Shown: in pieces, positions 7,303 to 16,514 of the stretch
Numbering within the stretch: the stretch's first letter is position 1
How the letters are laid out: every line of letters starts with the position of its first letter
Assembly: GCA_965223305.1 (NCBI GenBank)
Contig: CBDCWT010000080.1
Span: 16,860-80,859, forward strand
Length of the DNA: 64,000 nt
From: CBDCWT01 sp965223305
GTDB lineage: Bacteria > Planctomycetota > Planctomycetia > Pirellulales > Pirellulaceae
Direction of reading: 5' to 3'
Translations under genes and position numbers: made by a program
Notes under the pieces: model-generated
Told to the model about the DNA's origin: nothing
What the model saw: the letters and a program-made list of their open reading frames with translations, nothing else
Database searches by the model: none

Positions 7303-9393
7303 CTATTCCAGGACTCGCTCCACCTCCGCATGACCACGTGCTCGAGCCCAGGCGATTGGTTTGGCCCAAACCGGCAATGAAGGCAAATCTGGATTGGCTC
7401 CTGCATCGAGCAGAACTTTCACTGCTTCCAGCCGACCTCCTCGCGCGGCGAACCCAAGCGGCGTCGATTGGTACTCCATGTCGATCGCGTTCAGGTCCAC
7501 ACCGAATTCGATCAGAAGCTCTACCTTCTCAGTATCCCCACGATAGGCGAACTCGTGAAGTATGGTTCGTTGAAGCCAGTTCCGGTGGTTCGGGCTCGCC
7601 CCGTGTTCGAGCAATTTTCGCGCGAAGTCAGTATGTTTGAATGCATACGCCGATCCCCAATTCGACTGATCGGGAACACGTGCTCCACGCTCCAGCAGCA
7701 GATCGACGATCTCCATCAGTCGACGACTTGCAGCTAGAGCCAAATAGCCCTCGCCATAGAAAGCGGCTGGATTGCGCACTAGCGATGGGGTTTCGTCAAG
7801 ATACCGCCTTAGTTGAGCGATATCATTTCTCATGATTGCGCCCGACACAGGATCGAGCCCGTCTTCCTCTTCTGGATCGGGGTCCTTTAGCTCGCGACCA
7901 TATTGTCTAAACAGCTCCAACATCGGCTCGTTGCCTTCCGCGATCGAGAAGGCCGTGCCACACGACTCAACAGGGTCATGCGGGCTCGCGCCGGCATCGA
8001 GCAACAACTTAGCGCAATCAAGATGCCCGCCGTGTGCAGCAGCCCAAAGTGCGAATCCGTTCGGCGCGTTGGCTTCGGCAAGCCTTGGGTTGGCACCGGC
8101 ATCGAGCAACAGCTGGACAATGCCGACGTGACCTTGTACAGCGGCAGAAGAGATTGGTCGCTTGTTGCACGAGCCGCAGAAGTTTGCCAGCTTCGGATCG
8201 CTCCGCAGGAAGTCGCGCACCAACTCTAGATCGCCAAACGTGGCCGCGAGATTGATGTTCGGCTCGGTGTGTTGCAGCAGGGATTCGGCGAACTCCCACC
8301 CGTCCTCGCGATGAAACCAGTAGTTGTTACGATAGAGTGCAACGTGTATGGGCTTGAATCCCACTTTGTTCGCCGAGTTGGCGTCGGCCCCGTGGTCAAG
8401 CAGCAGCTTCGCCATGTCGAGGTTGAGTGCCTTGGCGGCCAGATGCAACGGCGTGTTGCCATCTTCCGCACACACGTTGACCTGCTCCGGCGACTTCGAC
8501 AACTTGCTTCGCACGGCTGTCTGTTTGCCGCTCGCCACATCGCTCAAAATTTCATGTGGTCCCGGTGCGTAGTGCGGAAAACGTTTTCGCATCGCTGCTA
8601 TTAGCAACTCCTCGAGCTGCCGATTTTGCCGATCGCGCGCCGATGTCACTAGTGAATCGTGAAACAGGTAGTTTCCCACCGCCACGTTCGCCCCGTGCCG
8701 CAGCAGGTATTCCGCGACATCCGTGTGGCCATTGACGACGGCTAGATGCAGAGGCGTCTGATAGTCATAGTAGCAATTAACCAAAGAGGGAGACTTGTCG
8801 ACGAGCGCGCGTATACGTTCAACATCGCCTGTGATCGCTGCGTTGATCGTGTCCCAAATCTCATGGCCCTTTCCGTTTTCGAAAGGGAAAAACTTCGATG
8901 TGTTCAGCGACCGGGGCTTTGCAACATCAAGTAGCAGTCGCTGAATGTCCTGATGTCCACACCGAATAGCAACCTGAATCGGCAGCAGCCCCGAATCGCG
9001 CTCCCGGACGAGAAACAGCTTGGGAAACTCGCGCAGCAAGAGCTTCACTTTGCGAAGGCGACCTTCTGCGATGGCCGCGAAGAAGTTATCACCCACGCGC
9101 TCTTCGATGAACTGGCGGAGTCTCTTCCAACTCTCGAAGCCTCGTTCGCGCGCGATCACCAGTTGAGCGTCAGCGAGTTGCAAATTACGATTGGCGTTGT
9201 GCGAAAAGCCGTCCGTAGTGCTCTCACTAGAATACGTCGATCCGGAGTCGTCGGGGTTGGAGCCGGGAGCGACCCCAAGAACGGCGAAGCGAATGACGGC
9301 TCGTGGGTCACCCGCCTTGGCGGACTTAAGTAGCGTTTTTGCTAGTTTCTTGAGTTGCTCAAGATCATGCGCAGCAGAATGAGCGTGAGACAT
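7303..9393 (-). CDS. Ankyrin-repeat protein
   Basis: This is a 696-residue, apparently cytoplasmic protein. Ankyrin repeats cover most of it, for example YQTPLHLAVVNGHTDVAEYL, then DGNTPLHLAAKALNLDMAKL, GHVGIVQLLLDAGANPRLAE, GHLDCAKLLLDAGASP and ARGGRLEAVKVLLDAGANP. About 10-12 repeats of roughly 33 residues are visible, some degenerate. The N-terminal 60 residues (SAAHDLEQLKKLAKTLLKSA) are helical and precede the repeats. ATG 9393 is preceded by GGAG at good spacing; upstream in-frame extension has no such site and reads as low-quality sequence. The role is presumably protein binding; the partner is unknown. Confidence 0.85.
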   Translation of the reverse strand: MSHAHSAAHDLEQLKKLAKTLLKSAKAGDPRAVIRFAVLGVAPGSNPDDSGSTYSSESTTDGFSHNANRNLQLADAQLVIARERGFESWKRLRQFIEERVGDNFFAAIAEGRLRKVKLLLREFPKLFLVRERDSGLLPIQVAIRCGHQDIQRLLLDVAKPRSLNTSKFFPFENGKGHEIWDTINAAITGDVERIRALVDKSPSLVNCYYDYQTPLHLAVVNGHTDVAEYLLRHGANVAVGNYLFHDSLVTSARDRQNRQLEELLIAAMRKRFPHYAPGPHEILSDVASGKQTAVRSKLSKSPEQVNVCAEDGNTPLHLAAKALNLDMAKLLLDHGADANSANKVGFKPIHVALYRNNYWFHREDGWEFAESLLQHTEPNINLAATFGDLELVRDFLRSDPKLANFCGSCNKRPISSAAVQGHVGIVQLLLDAGANPRLAEANAPNGFALWAAAHGGHLDCAKLLLDAGASPHDPVESCGTAFSIAEGNEPMLELFRQYGRELKDPDPEEEDGLDPVSGAIMRNDIAQLRRYLDETPSLVRNPAAFYGEGYLALAASRRLMEIVDLLLERGARVPDQSNWGSAYAFKHTDFARKLLEHGASPNHRNWLQRTILHEFAYRGDTEKVELLIEFGVDLNAIDMEYQSTPLGFAARGGRLEAVKVLLDAGANPDLPSLPVWAKPIAWARARGHAEVERVLE

Positions 9394-9761
9394 CTGTGTT
9401 CTCCATTGCATGCGTCTGCGACCCGCGACCAGACAGCAACAGAGTGCACAACGTCGGTCAGGCAAAGAGAAGATCAGACGGGCATGGCCCTTCGCGCGGG
9501 TCCGCGAGCTTCCTGAAGAGCTCGCCGGCATTATCGGCAACCGACTGCAGGCTCGTCAAGCATTGGCGCGTGGGCGGATACTGAGGAGTCACCCAACGGT
9601 TGCCGATACTCGCGCCCGTCACCCAACGCCGTTGAGCGTTTCTTGTAGTTCGCCAAACTCTGGCGAGTTCGGCTACGATCGGATAGCGGCTGAACGTCGG
9701 GCAAGAAGTCCGCAACTTCTTGCACAACGCCGAAGAGCACGCGAACCACGGAGGTCCGGGC
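9394..9761. other. Intergenic region with a short dispersed repeat
   Basis: No gene is supported. At about 9650-9676 it contains the repeat CGCCAAACTCTGGCGAGTT followed by CGGCTACG. The reverse complement of this repeat recurs at about 42409, 45898, 46457 and 46785. Several long frames cross this stretch but run through the repeat and lack family similarity. Confidence 0.6.
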
Positions 9762-10073
9762 TCAATTCTCTTCCAGCATTCGCTTCTCGATCTGGCGAAT
9801 CAGCCCTTCCACTTCCTCGGGTTTCACATCCAACGCCGGGGTGTCCAACAGATTGGCGTTCTCCAGCCACGTCTCAGCCATCTGCTGCTCTTCCTCCGTC
9901 GGAGCTTCTAGCCCCTTCACCTCAGGCATTCCCAAGACATCACGCGCTTCACGCACCAGACACTGAGCCTGCCCAAACCGTAATCCGATGTCTTCCACGG
10001 TGACCGGCTCTTTCACCGTGTCGGCCAGGAGATCTAACAACTCGCGGAGGTACGCTTCTTGTTCTGAATTCAT
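9762..10073 (-). CDS. Small acidic protein of unknown function
   Basis: This is a 103-residue acidic, mostly helical protein (start MNSEQEAYLRELLDLLADTV; C-terminus EEVEGLIRQIEKRMLEEN). The segment VTVEDIGLRFGQAQCLVREA (about 20-40) has HTH-like spacing but no clear family match. ATG 10073 is preceded by GGTAGG; the longer in-frame start upstream would add a basic, non-conserved extension. It follows the protease gene of the chaperone locus on the same strand after 347 bp, so it may be independent. Confidence 0.5.
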   Translation of the reverse strand: MNSEQEAYLRELLDLLADTVKEPVTVEDIGLRFGQAQCLVREARDVLGMPEVKGLEAPTEEEQQMAETWLENANLLDTPALDVKPEEVEGLIRQIEKRMLEEN

Positions 10074-10420
10074 GCTGAAGAACCTACCCATGTTGGAAGC
10101 CTGCACCGCTGAAAAGCGACCGGCGGCAGGACGCTTGCCCCAGAGGAGCGGTTGAAAGGATATTGGGGATGGAGCAACCCCCATTCACTTTTCTGGCGAC
10201 TCGAAACCGTTAATTTAACCTGTTCGAAAAAGATAATAAGGGGCGAAGTAACAATTTGCCGTCGACACACTCCGCTGCTGAGCAATCTGGCGCGTGGCGA
10301 TTCGCGTAAGTTGTTTTTGTACAAGGTGTTTCACGATCGGCATTGTCCATTCTTGCGACTTCGCTCGCTCTGCTCTTTTGCAGTTACACCTCGGATCACG
10401 AGATCCGCCCGTTCAGTCGT
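10074..10420. other. Intergenic region, no gene seen
   Basis: These 347 bp lie between the small acidic protein gene and the 3' end of the protease gene. I see no convincing gene, tRNA or strong terminator. The part around 10200-10260 is AT-richer than its surroundings and could hold the promoter of the downstream minus-strand gene, but no clear hexamer pair stands out. Confidence 0.5.
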
Positions 10421-12118
10421 TCATCGAAAGCGCAGCACATAGTGCGTCAACACAACTGGGGTCGGCTGATCCATCGACCGCGCCCGATCTCGCACACGGA
10501 CAAGCTGAGGGAGCAACAGCCCCAATACAACGCACTTGGAGTTTCGCGGGATTCGAGCCAGCTCAGGCCCACCGCGCATAAGCACCAATTTGTTCGTACC
10601 TTCGATCTTCGCCAACAAGGCGCTTTCGTTCTCCGCATTTCCTAGAACCGAACAAAAGGCAAACACGCCCTCTCCCGCGCCATTGATCGACACGTCGGTG
10701 AACGAGTTGATGGCACGCAAACGGCCGGTGTTCCAACCCACCTTCTGAATCTCCGCAAAACGCTCGTCCGCCACCTCGGCCACGCGCTGAATCGCCCTCT
10801 GCTGCTGTTGGTTTCCGCTTTGGGCTGTCCGCGCGTGTTTTGCGAGCGTCATCTGCTTCGCCAGCTCGACCAGCTGCTGGTGCTGTTCCGGACTCCGCGG
10901 GAGCCAGTCAAAAGTCACAATCTGGTTGAACAGGTCGAGCATGCGTGTCGTTGAAACCGCAGTCCGAAACGCCTTGCGGGCGTCGGGCAGAGTCTCAAGC
11001 TCGTCCGCAGCTCGGTCGCTCAGCTCGCGCAGATAGCGGATGTGGCTTGCGTAGCCAAACTCAGCCTTGAGATGCACGAACGTGTTGAGTCCAAAAACGC
11101 GGCCTCGCTCATCGATCAGCGGTCCGCCACTGTTGCCCGGAGAGATCTTCGCATCGTGCTGAATCCAAATCATCTCGCCGGGCGCCTGGAGCCGAGTCAA
11201 GAGATGCTGACGCGATCCACTGGACCACTCCTTCGTAGTGAGAACGCGGCTGACAATTCCTTTCGATAAGGAGAACTCGGCATCGTAGGGGTGACCAAAC
11301 GCAAACACCTCTTCGCCGAGTGGAACGGCCCCTTCGTAGCTGATGTCTAGGTAAGTAAGGTCGGCCGGGGCACTCGCCAACTTCACAATGGCCAAGTCCC
11401 GCTCCGGCATTCGAGCCACAACGCCTTCAATCTCGAACTGTTGGCCATCGGACAGTTTGGCCCGGGCGTCAGTCGTCGCTTTGGCAATCACGTGGTTGTT
11501 GGTCGCCACCCAGCCCCGCTCGTTGATCAAGAATCCCGTGCCGTATTGTGTTAGATTCCCGATCCCCAACGGCATCACCAGCTTCACAACGGCCCGCTTG
11601 GCTTCCTCCAACGAAGAGACCTGGCTAGGCCGCGTTGCGGAGCCCACCACAGGCGCGGCGTCACTCGGCAGTCCGCCAGTCCCAACCGTCCCCAGCTCGC
11701 CGACCGGCGACTGAGGCGAATCTGTGCCGCGGTGACTACCTACCCAATAGACGGCTACGCAGGCGACCAGCAACATCGAAGTAAGCGCCACCCATGACTT
11801 GGTAAAGGGTGTCGTTGGTCGAACAACCGTTCTCGCCCGCGCCGGCTCGGACGGCCGGCCGGCGACTCGTGCGGCTGTGGCATCCGCAGGATGTGTATAG
11901 GCTGGTTGGCGAACGGGTGTTTCACGACCTGCCTCCCGCGCAGCCGCCGTTTGAGACTTGGCGGACAGCGTTGCCGCCGATTCCGGAACAGAGGGTGCTA
12001 AACCGACCTGGTAGCAATGCGAAGAGCCGCACTCAGGACAGAGATGCGACGTCTCAAGCGACGTGTCTGCCGGGATGAATTGGTGGGCGCACCGGCCACA
12101 TGAAAACTTGGTTGCCAT
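10421..12118 (-). CDS. Membrane-anchored zinc-ribbon trypsin-like (S1C) serine protease
   Basis: This 565-residue protein starts with a zinc ribbon (CGRCAHQF ... CPECGSSHC, about residues 9-35). A Pro/Ala/Thr linker and one membrane helix follow (WVALTSMLLVACVAVYWVGS, about 110-130), then an HtrA/DegP-type protease domain. The catalytic His is in WVATNNHVI, the Asp in MPERDLAIVKL, and the Ser in SPGNSGGPLIDERG. About 200 residues after the protease domain have no recognised PDZ. The ribbon would be cytoplasmic and the protease extracytoplasmic. It lies downstream of the Hsp70 operon on the same strand after a 246-bp gap containing a long hairpin, so co-regulation is plausible but not proved. 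The family call is firm; the substrate is unknown. Confidence 0.9.
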   Translation of the reverse strand: MATKFSCGRCAHQFIPADTSLETSHLCPECGSSHCYQVGLAPSVPESAATLSAKSQTAAAREAGRETPVRQPAYTHPADATAARVAGRPSEPARARTVVRPTTPFTKSWVALTSMLLVACVAVYWVGSHRGTDSPQSPVGELGTVGTGGLPSDAAPVVGSATRPSQVSSLEEAKRAVVKLVMPLGIGNLTQYGTGFLINERGWVATNNHVIAKATTDARAKLSDGQQFEIEGVVARMPERDLAIVKLASAPADLTYLDISYEGAVPLGEEVFAFGHPYDAEFSLSKGIVSRVLTTKEWSSGSRQHLLTRLQAPGEMIWIQHDAKISPGNSGGPLIDERGRVFGLNTFVHLKAEFGYASHIRYLRELSDRAADELETLPDARKAFRTAVSTTRMLDLFNQIVTFDWLPRSPEQHQQLVELAKQMTLAKHARTAQSGNQQQQRAIQRVAEVADERFAEIQKVGWNTGRLRAINSFTDVSINGAGEGVFAFCSVLGNAENESALLAKIEGTNKLVLMRGGPELARIPRNSKCVVLGLLLPQLVRVRDRARSMDQPTPVVLTHYVLRFR

Positions 12119-12248
12119 TTCGCACGATACTCAATCGACTCGCGGCCAACGTCCGTGGTCTTGTTTTGCAGGTTTGCTTGGGTGTTCCGGCGCTCGCCGC
12201 CCAGGACTAGCAATAAGCCCAACCCCTCTACCTAAGGTATCAGCAGGT

Positions 12249-12340
12249 GCACTTTTTCGCCAACTCGGCGCTGAAACCCTGGGGCACAGCCCCGGGCCAG
12301 TGGGCCTGCTAGTTCGTACCCGAAACTGCTGAAAAAGTGC
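12249..12340. repeat. Long inverted repeat / hairpin between chaperone operon and protease
   Basis: GCACTTTTTC (12249-12258) and GAAAAAGTGC (12331-12340) are perfect 10-bp inverted arms 72 bp apart. Inside lies a second hairpin GGGGC-ACA-GCCCC (12281-12293). The structure sits just after the zinc-ribbon gene on the minus strand. It could attenuate or end transcription before the protease gene, or be a small non-coding repeat. Only the symmetry is seen directly. Confidence 0.5.
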
Positions 12341-12364
12341 GGCACGCCCCACCGAGCGGTTGGG

Positions 12365-12694
12365 CTATTCGGTGGAAGTTCGCTGCCCGATACGCAGCGC
12401 CGAGAGCCAGTTGCCGCAGAGTAGATTGCAAACGACGACCAAACGGGTGGCGCCGGTACAGGGATAGAGCTCAGCGTAACGCCGTGCCCAGCCGAGGGCA
12501 CGATCGAACTCCCCCAGTTTGATCGCCTTCAAGCTCTCCAAACGCGCTCGCTGAACGTTGTCCCAGGCGACAGAGAGATCGCGCAGATCAGACTTGCAGC
12601 GGCGGCATTGCTCGGACCAGGGTTGTCCCGCACCGCACGTCGGACAGACGAGCTCTTGTCCGCCTTCGCCAGCTTGCCGCAGCGCGCCCGCCAT
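12365..12694 (-). CDS. Small zinc-ribbon protein with TPR-like tail
   Basis: This 109-residue protein has a rubredoxin-type zinc ribbon (CPTCGAGQPWSEQCRRCKSD, about residues 17-36) followed by two to three helices of TPR character (ARLESLKAIKLGEFDRALGW, ARRYAELYP). Its ATG overlaps the Hsp70 stop by one base (TAATG), so it is translationally coupled and the last gene of the tight cluster. The function is not known. Ribbon plus TPR suggests an adaptor for the chaperone or for the following protease, which also carries an N-terminal ribbon. Confidence 0.7.
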   Translation of the reverse strand: MAGALRQAGEGGQELVCPTCGAGQPWSEQCRRCKSDLRDLSVAWDNVQRARLESLKAIKLGEFDRALGWARRYAELYPCTGATRLVVVCNLLCGNWLSALRIGQRTSTE

Positions 12695-14469
12695 TAGACA
12701 TCCTGCAGATAGAACACAAGGTCGTCGAGTTTCGCAATCGCTTCACGGATCTCGTCCAGTGATTTCGCCTCGATCGCCGAACGAAGCTTGCTTTCCAGCT
12801 GCCTGATTTCCTCGGCGTCATCAGCGTTTGCGTCAGTAACAACCCTTTCGGTCTTTACCAGCAGCTCGTTCGCTTGTTCAATCGCTTGCGACAACTCAAG
12901 CGAGATACTGGGTTCGCCAGCCGAATCCGGGATCGCAGCTGTTTCCTCGCGAGGCGGTGACGCTCCAAATGCTTGTTCGATCCGAGCGACTGCCGCTTCG
13001 CGCTCTGTTTCCCGGAAGCGAGACATCGCGTTCTCGATCGTCAACGTCTCTTCTAACCCAGTCATCTTCTCTGTCGCCGTTACCTTCAAGATCCCGTCGA
13101 GGTCAAGGTCGAAGCGAACGAGGATGCTGTTTCCAGCGTTAGCGTCCGCCAGGCCCTCGAGTTGAAAATCGCCGACCGGATCGTTGTATCGCACGTCGTC
13201 GTGCTCACCCTGAAACACGTCAATGGCGGCGACTTCCTGATTATCGTGAGACGTGCAGAAAACCTCCGATCGAGTGGCGGGCAGGGGGGTATTGCGGGTG
13301 ATAATCGGCGCAAAAGTAAAGCGGGACGGAACGCCGAGCAATCGACCCAAGCAGGCGATACCCAATGTGTGCGGCGTGATATCGACCAACACCGGCCCCA
13401 AATCCAAGCCATTGATCAGACCACCTTGAAGCGCCGCCCCCATGGCGACACACAGGTCCGGATCAACCTCCGTGTGGATTGGCTGGCCCAACTGCACAGA
13501 CAGCATTTGATGCACCAGAGGCGTTCTGGAAGCACCGCCGACGAGAATCACCCGATCCACCTGGCTCGCATTCAACTTGGCGTCGGAGAGTGATTCGTCG
13601 ACGCAAACCAACGTCTTGTTCAAAAGAGGTTCGATGAGTGCTTCATAGTCGGTGCGAGAAATCTCGCTGGTCAAATGCAACGGGATGCCGTCTTTCTCGG
13701 TGAGGAATTCCTCTTCAATCGTGGCAAAGGCCGCGAAAGACAGCTGTTTTTTCGCTTCCTCCACCGCCCGAAGGACCCGCGACCTGGAGACTAATGAGTC
13801 GCGCAGCTCGACTCCGTGCTCTTCCTTGAACTTGTCACAGACGTGGTCTAATAACAGCTGATCGAAGTCGTCCCCTCCCAGTTGTGTATCGCCATGGCTG
13901 GAGAGCACCTCGACCACGCCCTGTTCGATCTGGACTACCGACACATCAAATGTCCCGCCTCCGAGGTCGTAGACCAAGAGCCGTTCAAGTTCTGTCTTGC
14001 CACTCTCGTAAGCCAACGAAGCTGCGGTGGGTTCATTAACAATGCGGACGACGTCCAAACCGGCCAATTCGCCCGCTTCACGAGTGGCCTCTCGCTGTTG
14101 CTCGTTGAAATAGGCGGGAACGGTGATCACGGCCCGATTCACCTCGCTGCCTAGCCGTCGCGTGGCGCGATCCTTGAGCGTCCGCAGGATCATCGCAGAT
14201 ACTTCTTGCGGCGTGTAGCTTTGATCGCCTAGCTGGACGGTTTCGCTGGAACCCATCTTGCGTTTGATCGAGCGTACGGTGCGGTCTGGCGCCAACGCCC
14301 ACTGGTTTTGCGCTGCTTCACCAACCAGCAATTGGCCCTCGGCATCGAATCCGACCACGGAAGGGAGCATTTTTTGGCCGTTCTCTTCCAAAACCTCAAC
14401 GGCACCGTCTCGGATGACGGCGACCACGCTGTTCGTGGTACCTAGGTCGATTCCTAGAATGGTATCCAT
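12694..14469 (-). CDS. Hsp70 (DnaK-family) chaperone
   Basis: This 591-residue Hsp70 contains all nucleotide-binding signatures: IDLGTTNSVVAVI at the N-terminus, VITVPAYFNEQQREATREAG, VNEPTAASLAY, VYDLGGGTFDVSVV and VILVGGASRTPLV. The substrate-binding domain follows, with a short helical lid (ends KLDDLVFYLQDV). It is about 45 residues shorter than DnaK and lacks the usual acidic C-terminal tail, so it is a specialised paralogue rather than the housekeeping DnaK. AGGAGA in the end of the upstream GrpE-like gene serves as its Shine-Dalgarno, with one base between the genes. It is encoded with its own J-protein and exchange factor. Confidence 0.95.
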   Translation of the reverse strand: MDTILGIDLGTTNSVVAVIRDGAVEVLEENGQKMLPSVVGFDAEGQLLVGEAAQNQWALAPDRTVRSIKRKMGSSETVQLGDQSYTPQEVSAMILRTLKDRATRRLGSEVNRAVITVPAYFNEQQREATREAGELAGLDVVRIVNEPTAASLAYESGKTELERLLVYDLGGGTFDVSVVQIEQGVVEVLSSHGDTQLGGDDFDQLLLDHVCDKFKEEHGVELRDSLVSRSRVLRAVEEAKKQLSFAAFATIEEEFLTEKDGIPLHLTSEISRTDYEALIEPLLNKTLVCVDESLSDAKLNASQVDRVILVGGASRTPLVHQMLSVQLGQPIHTEVDPDLCVAMGAALQGGLINGLDLGPVLVDITPHTLGIACLGRLLGVPSRFTFAPIITRNTPLPATRSEVFCTSHDNQEVAAIDVFQGEHDDVRYNDPVGDFQLEGLADANAGNSILVRFDLDLDGILKVTATEKMTGLEETLTIENAMSRFRETEREAAVARIEQAFGASPPREETAAIPDSAGEPSISLELSQAIEQANELLVKTERVVTDANADDAEEIRQLESKLRSAIEAKSLDEIREAIAKLDDLVFYLQDV

Positions 14470-14470
14470 A

Positions 14471-15268
14471 CTAGCGTTCTCCTACTGCCTTCACTTCGGC
14501 AAAACGAAAGACGTCTGTTTTCCAGTAATAGCCGGTCCGTATCTCCTCGACCACTTGCCCCACCGGCAAGGCAGGATCGCTGATCGTCTCAACAACTGTC
14601 ATGCTGTGAGGGTCGACCTGTCGGCCCACACACTGCATGCGGATGATCGACTGTTGGTCAAGCGTCGTCTGCAGGCGTTTGACCGTTAGATCGAAGCCTT
14701 CGAGCAACGACTGCAGTACGGCACGCTGCGAATTCAACACATGGTCGTCGAAGATCGCCGTAGCGGCTGCGTGCCACCTCTGGCAAATCGCCCGTCTCCA
14801 CCAAGCTTGCGCGCGGTAGAGTCGCTCGAATCGATCGCGCGCTGTGGCCAACGACGTACTGAGCTCGGCGTCCATCCGCTGCTGAGCGTTCTCAATCGCC
14901 CGCCGCCCGCGACGGAGTGATTCGTCCAAGTCGACGAGCCCGTCGACCAAGGGCCGCGCCGCACGACCAGTTACTTCGGAGTCGCTCTCCTGGACCCTCT
15001 GAAACTGCTCGATAGCAGCCTGCATCGACAGCAACGTTGCCTCGCCGCGTTCCTCTCCAGAACGCGCGGCTTTCGTCAGCAACTTCACCTCATGCCGCAG
15101 AGAGGTAAGCTGCTCGACGAGCTGGTACAGCCCGATACTCGGTAGCCCCGAATCAAGCGCATCGCTGTCGACCGACTCGACTTCTTCCCGGGTCTCGGCA
15201 AACCACTCGCGAAACCGCGCTAGAACTTCCTCCGTATCAGGCCATCCGTCAACTTGTGAGTTCATCAA
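14471..15268 (-). CDS. GrpE-like nucleotide exchange factor
   Basis: This 265-residue protein has a long helical N-terminal half (LYQLVEQLTSLRHEVKLLTK and further coiled-coil-like segments to about residue 150). The C-terminal GrpE beta-domain pattern is GRQVDPHSMTVVETISDPAL followed by VGQVVEEIRTGYYW and FRFAEVKAV. It is longer than typical GrpE (about 200) because of an extra central helical region. It starts by 4-bp overlap with the J-domain gene and ends one base before the Hsp70, so the three form a matched set. A GrpE role for the neighbouring Hsp70 is a strong inference. Confidence 0.85.
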   Translation of the reverse strand: MMNSQVDGWPDTEEVLARFREWFAETREEVESVDSDALDSGLPSIGLYQLVEQLTSLRHEVKLLTKAARSGEERGEATLLSMQAAIEQFQRVQESDSEVTGRAARPLVDGLVDLDESLRRGRRAIENAQQRMDAELSTSLATARDRFERLYRAQAWWRRAICQRWHAAATAIFDDHVLNSQRAVLQSLLEGFDLTVKRLQTTLDQQSIIRMQCVGRQVDPHSMTVVETISDPALPVGQVVEEIRTGYYWKTDVFRFAEVKAVGER

Positions 15269-15561
15269 CTGTCTCCCAGAGACAAAAGCACCTCTACCGG
15301 AAGTCGCATGCCGCGCGTCTGCTCCCGCAGATCGGCGATAATCTCGTCGAGCGAATCGCCATCAGCCTGTCGAGGTTCGAAGATCGTGTTTTCCAAGCGA
15401 GCCGCGGGATCGCGTAGCTCGTCATATGCTGCACGGATCTCGGCGAACCGTTGCGGCGCCTGATCAGGCGGATTCTCGTGGACCAGCTGCAGATATCGCT
15501 TCCTGACAGCGGCCACGTCCGCCGTTGCTGAAACTCCCAGTACTTGACGAGGATCCTTCAT
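15265..15561 (-). CDS. J-domain protein with altered HPD motif
   Basis: These 98 residues are almost only a J-domain. Helix I-II is DPRQVLGVSATADVAAVRKR and helix III is PQRFAEIRAAYDELRDP. The loop that should read HPD reads HENPPDQ, so the His and Asp are present but not in the canonical triplet. The rest is a short helical tail. ATGA overlaps couple it to both neighbours. In classical DnaJ the HPD triplet triggers Hsp70 ATP hydrolysis, so this protein may need a co-evolved Hsp70 or act differently. No zinc or C-terminal substrate domain is present. Confidence 0.85.
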   Translation of the reverse strand: MKDPRQVLGVSATADVAAVRKRYLQLVHENPPDQAPQRFAEIRAAYDELRDPAARLENTIFEPRQADGDSLDEIIADLREQTRGMRLPVEVLLSLGDS

Positions 15562-16514
15562 CGCTTTTTCCCCCGGCGGTTCTTCCGGCGACGGGATCGC
15601 CCTCGGCGTGGAGCGTCGGGCGGGCCGTCGTCATCTGCCTCTTGTAACTCGGCGAAGAAACTCCCGAGACCATCCAGCAGATCGGCATTCATGCCACCCA
15701 AGTTGTCGGTATCTACGTCACCGAACTTCGTATCGTCCTCATCCTGCTCCTCAACATGCTGCCCCTCGTCATCGCTCCGATCCTTCGGCGGAGCGGCGAT
15801 CATGTTCAGTTCGAGGAGCGCTGTCAGTGTTCGTTGCGTGCTGCTCAAGATCTCTTGATCCCGCGGATCGCCGGACGAGCTGGCGAGTTCCATCGCAGCT
15901 CGCAAACTAGCCTCCGCCTTCGCCTGATTGTAAGCAAACGGCCCGCGGAGCAGTTCCAGGCGAGCCTCTAGACTGTGAAAGAACGCAATCTCAGGAAAAC
16001 GCTTGGTTGCTTTGCGAGTCAGCTTCCGCAGCACGTCATCTTCATCCAGCTCCAACAGCAAAGCACAAACTTCCCGCAACTCCTCCGACTGCCAGCGCAG
16101 CCGAGAACATCGCTTCAAGTAGCCGAGCAGCTGGGTCACATAGTCGCGAGCTGGGGCGTCCCGCGATCCCTCCTCGAGGTACGCCCGAACTAGTTTCGCC
16201 ATAGCGCCAGCAGTGTCTCCGCGGCAGCGTCGCCGGAGCGAATCGCTCCAGCGTTCCTCGTACAACCAGATTTCCTTCCGTGGCAATCGATAACGCCGGG
16301 CTTCGATCGCCATGAGCAGCCATAGGGGAGTCGGTTCCTCCAACTCTTGGTGAGCCTGTTCGATCAATTGCCGTGCGAGATCCGACCGGCCCGCGCGCGT
16401 TTCCAAGCAGGCTTTTCTTGCCAGCACTTCGCTGCTGCTGCTCGACGCCGGAAGCAAATCAGCGGCGGTCTCAAAACTCCGACCGGGCCCGAGCGAAGTC
16501 ATCTTCCAGTGCAT
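15558..16514 (-). CDS. Helical-repeat (TPR-like) protein with acidic then basic tail
   Basis: This is a 318-residue protein. The first 230 residues are helical and TPR-like (ARKACLETRAGRSDLARQLI, AKAEASLRAAMELASSSGDP). A strongly acidic stretch follows (about 238-290, QHVEEQDEDDTKFGD), then a very basic tail (RRGRSRRRKNRRGKKR). It overlaps the upstream TPR gene by 44 bp and the J-domain gene by 4 bp. ATG 16514 is used; a later in-frame ATG (MTSLGPGRSFETAADLLP) four codons downstream is equally possible. No enzyme motif is seen. A scaffold for the Hsp70 machine is an inference. Confidence 0.7.
   Translation of the reverse strand: MHWKMTSLGPGRSFETAADLLPASSSSSEVLARKACLETRAGRSDLARQLIEQAHQELEEPTPLWLLMAIEARRYRLPRKEIWLYEERWSDSLRRRCRGDTAGAMAKLVRAYLEEGSRDAPARDYVTQLLGYLKRCSRLRWQSEELREVCALLLELDEDDVLRKLTRKATKRFPEIAFFHSLEARLELLRGPFAYNQAKAEASLRAAMELASSSGDPRDQEILSSTQRTLTALLELNMIAAPPKDRSDDEGQHVEEQDEDDTKFGDVDTDNLGGMNADLLDGLGSFFAELQEADDDGPPDAPRRGRSRRRKNRRGKKR

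Noticed and set aside
9410..10003. 197-residue plus-strand frame
   Set aside because: It crosses a dispersed repeat and lies antisense to the small acidic protein; Arg/Ser/Pro-rich composition typical of out-of-frame high-GC DNA.
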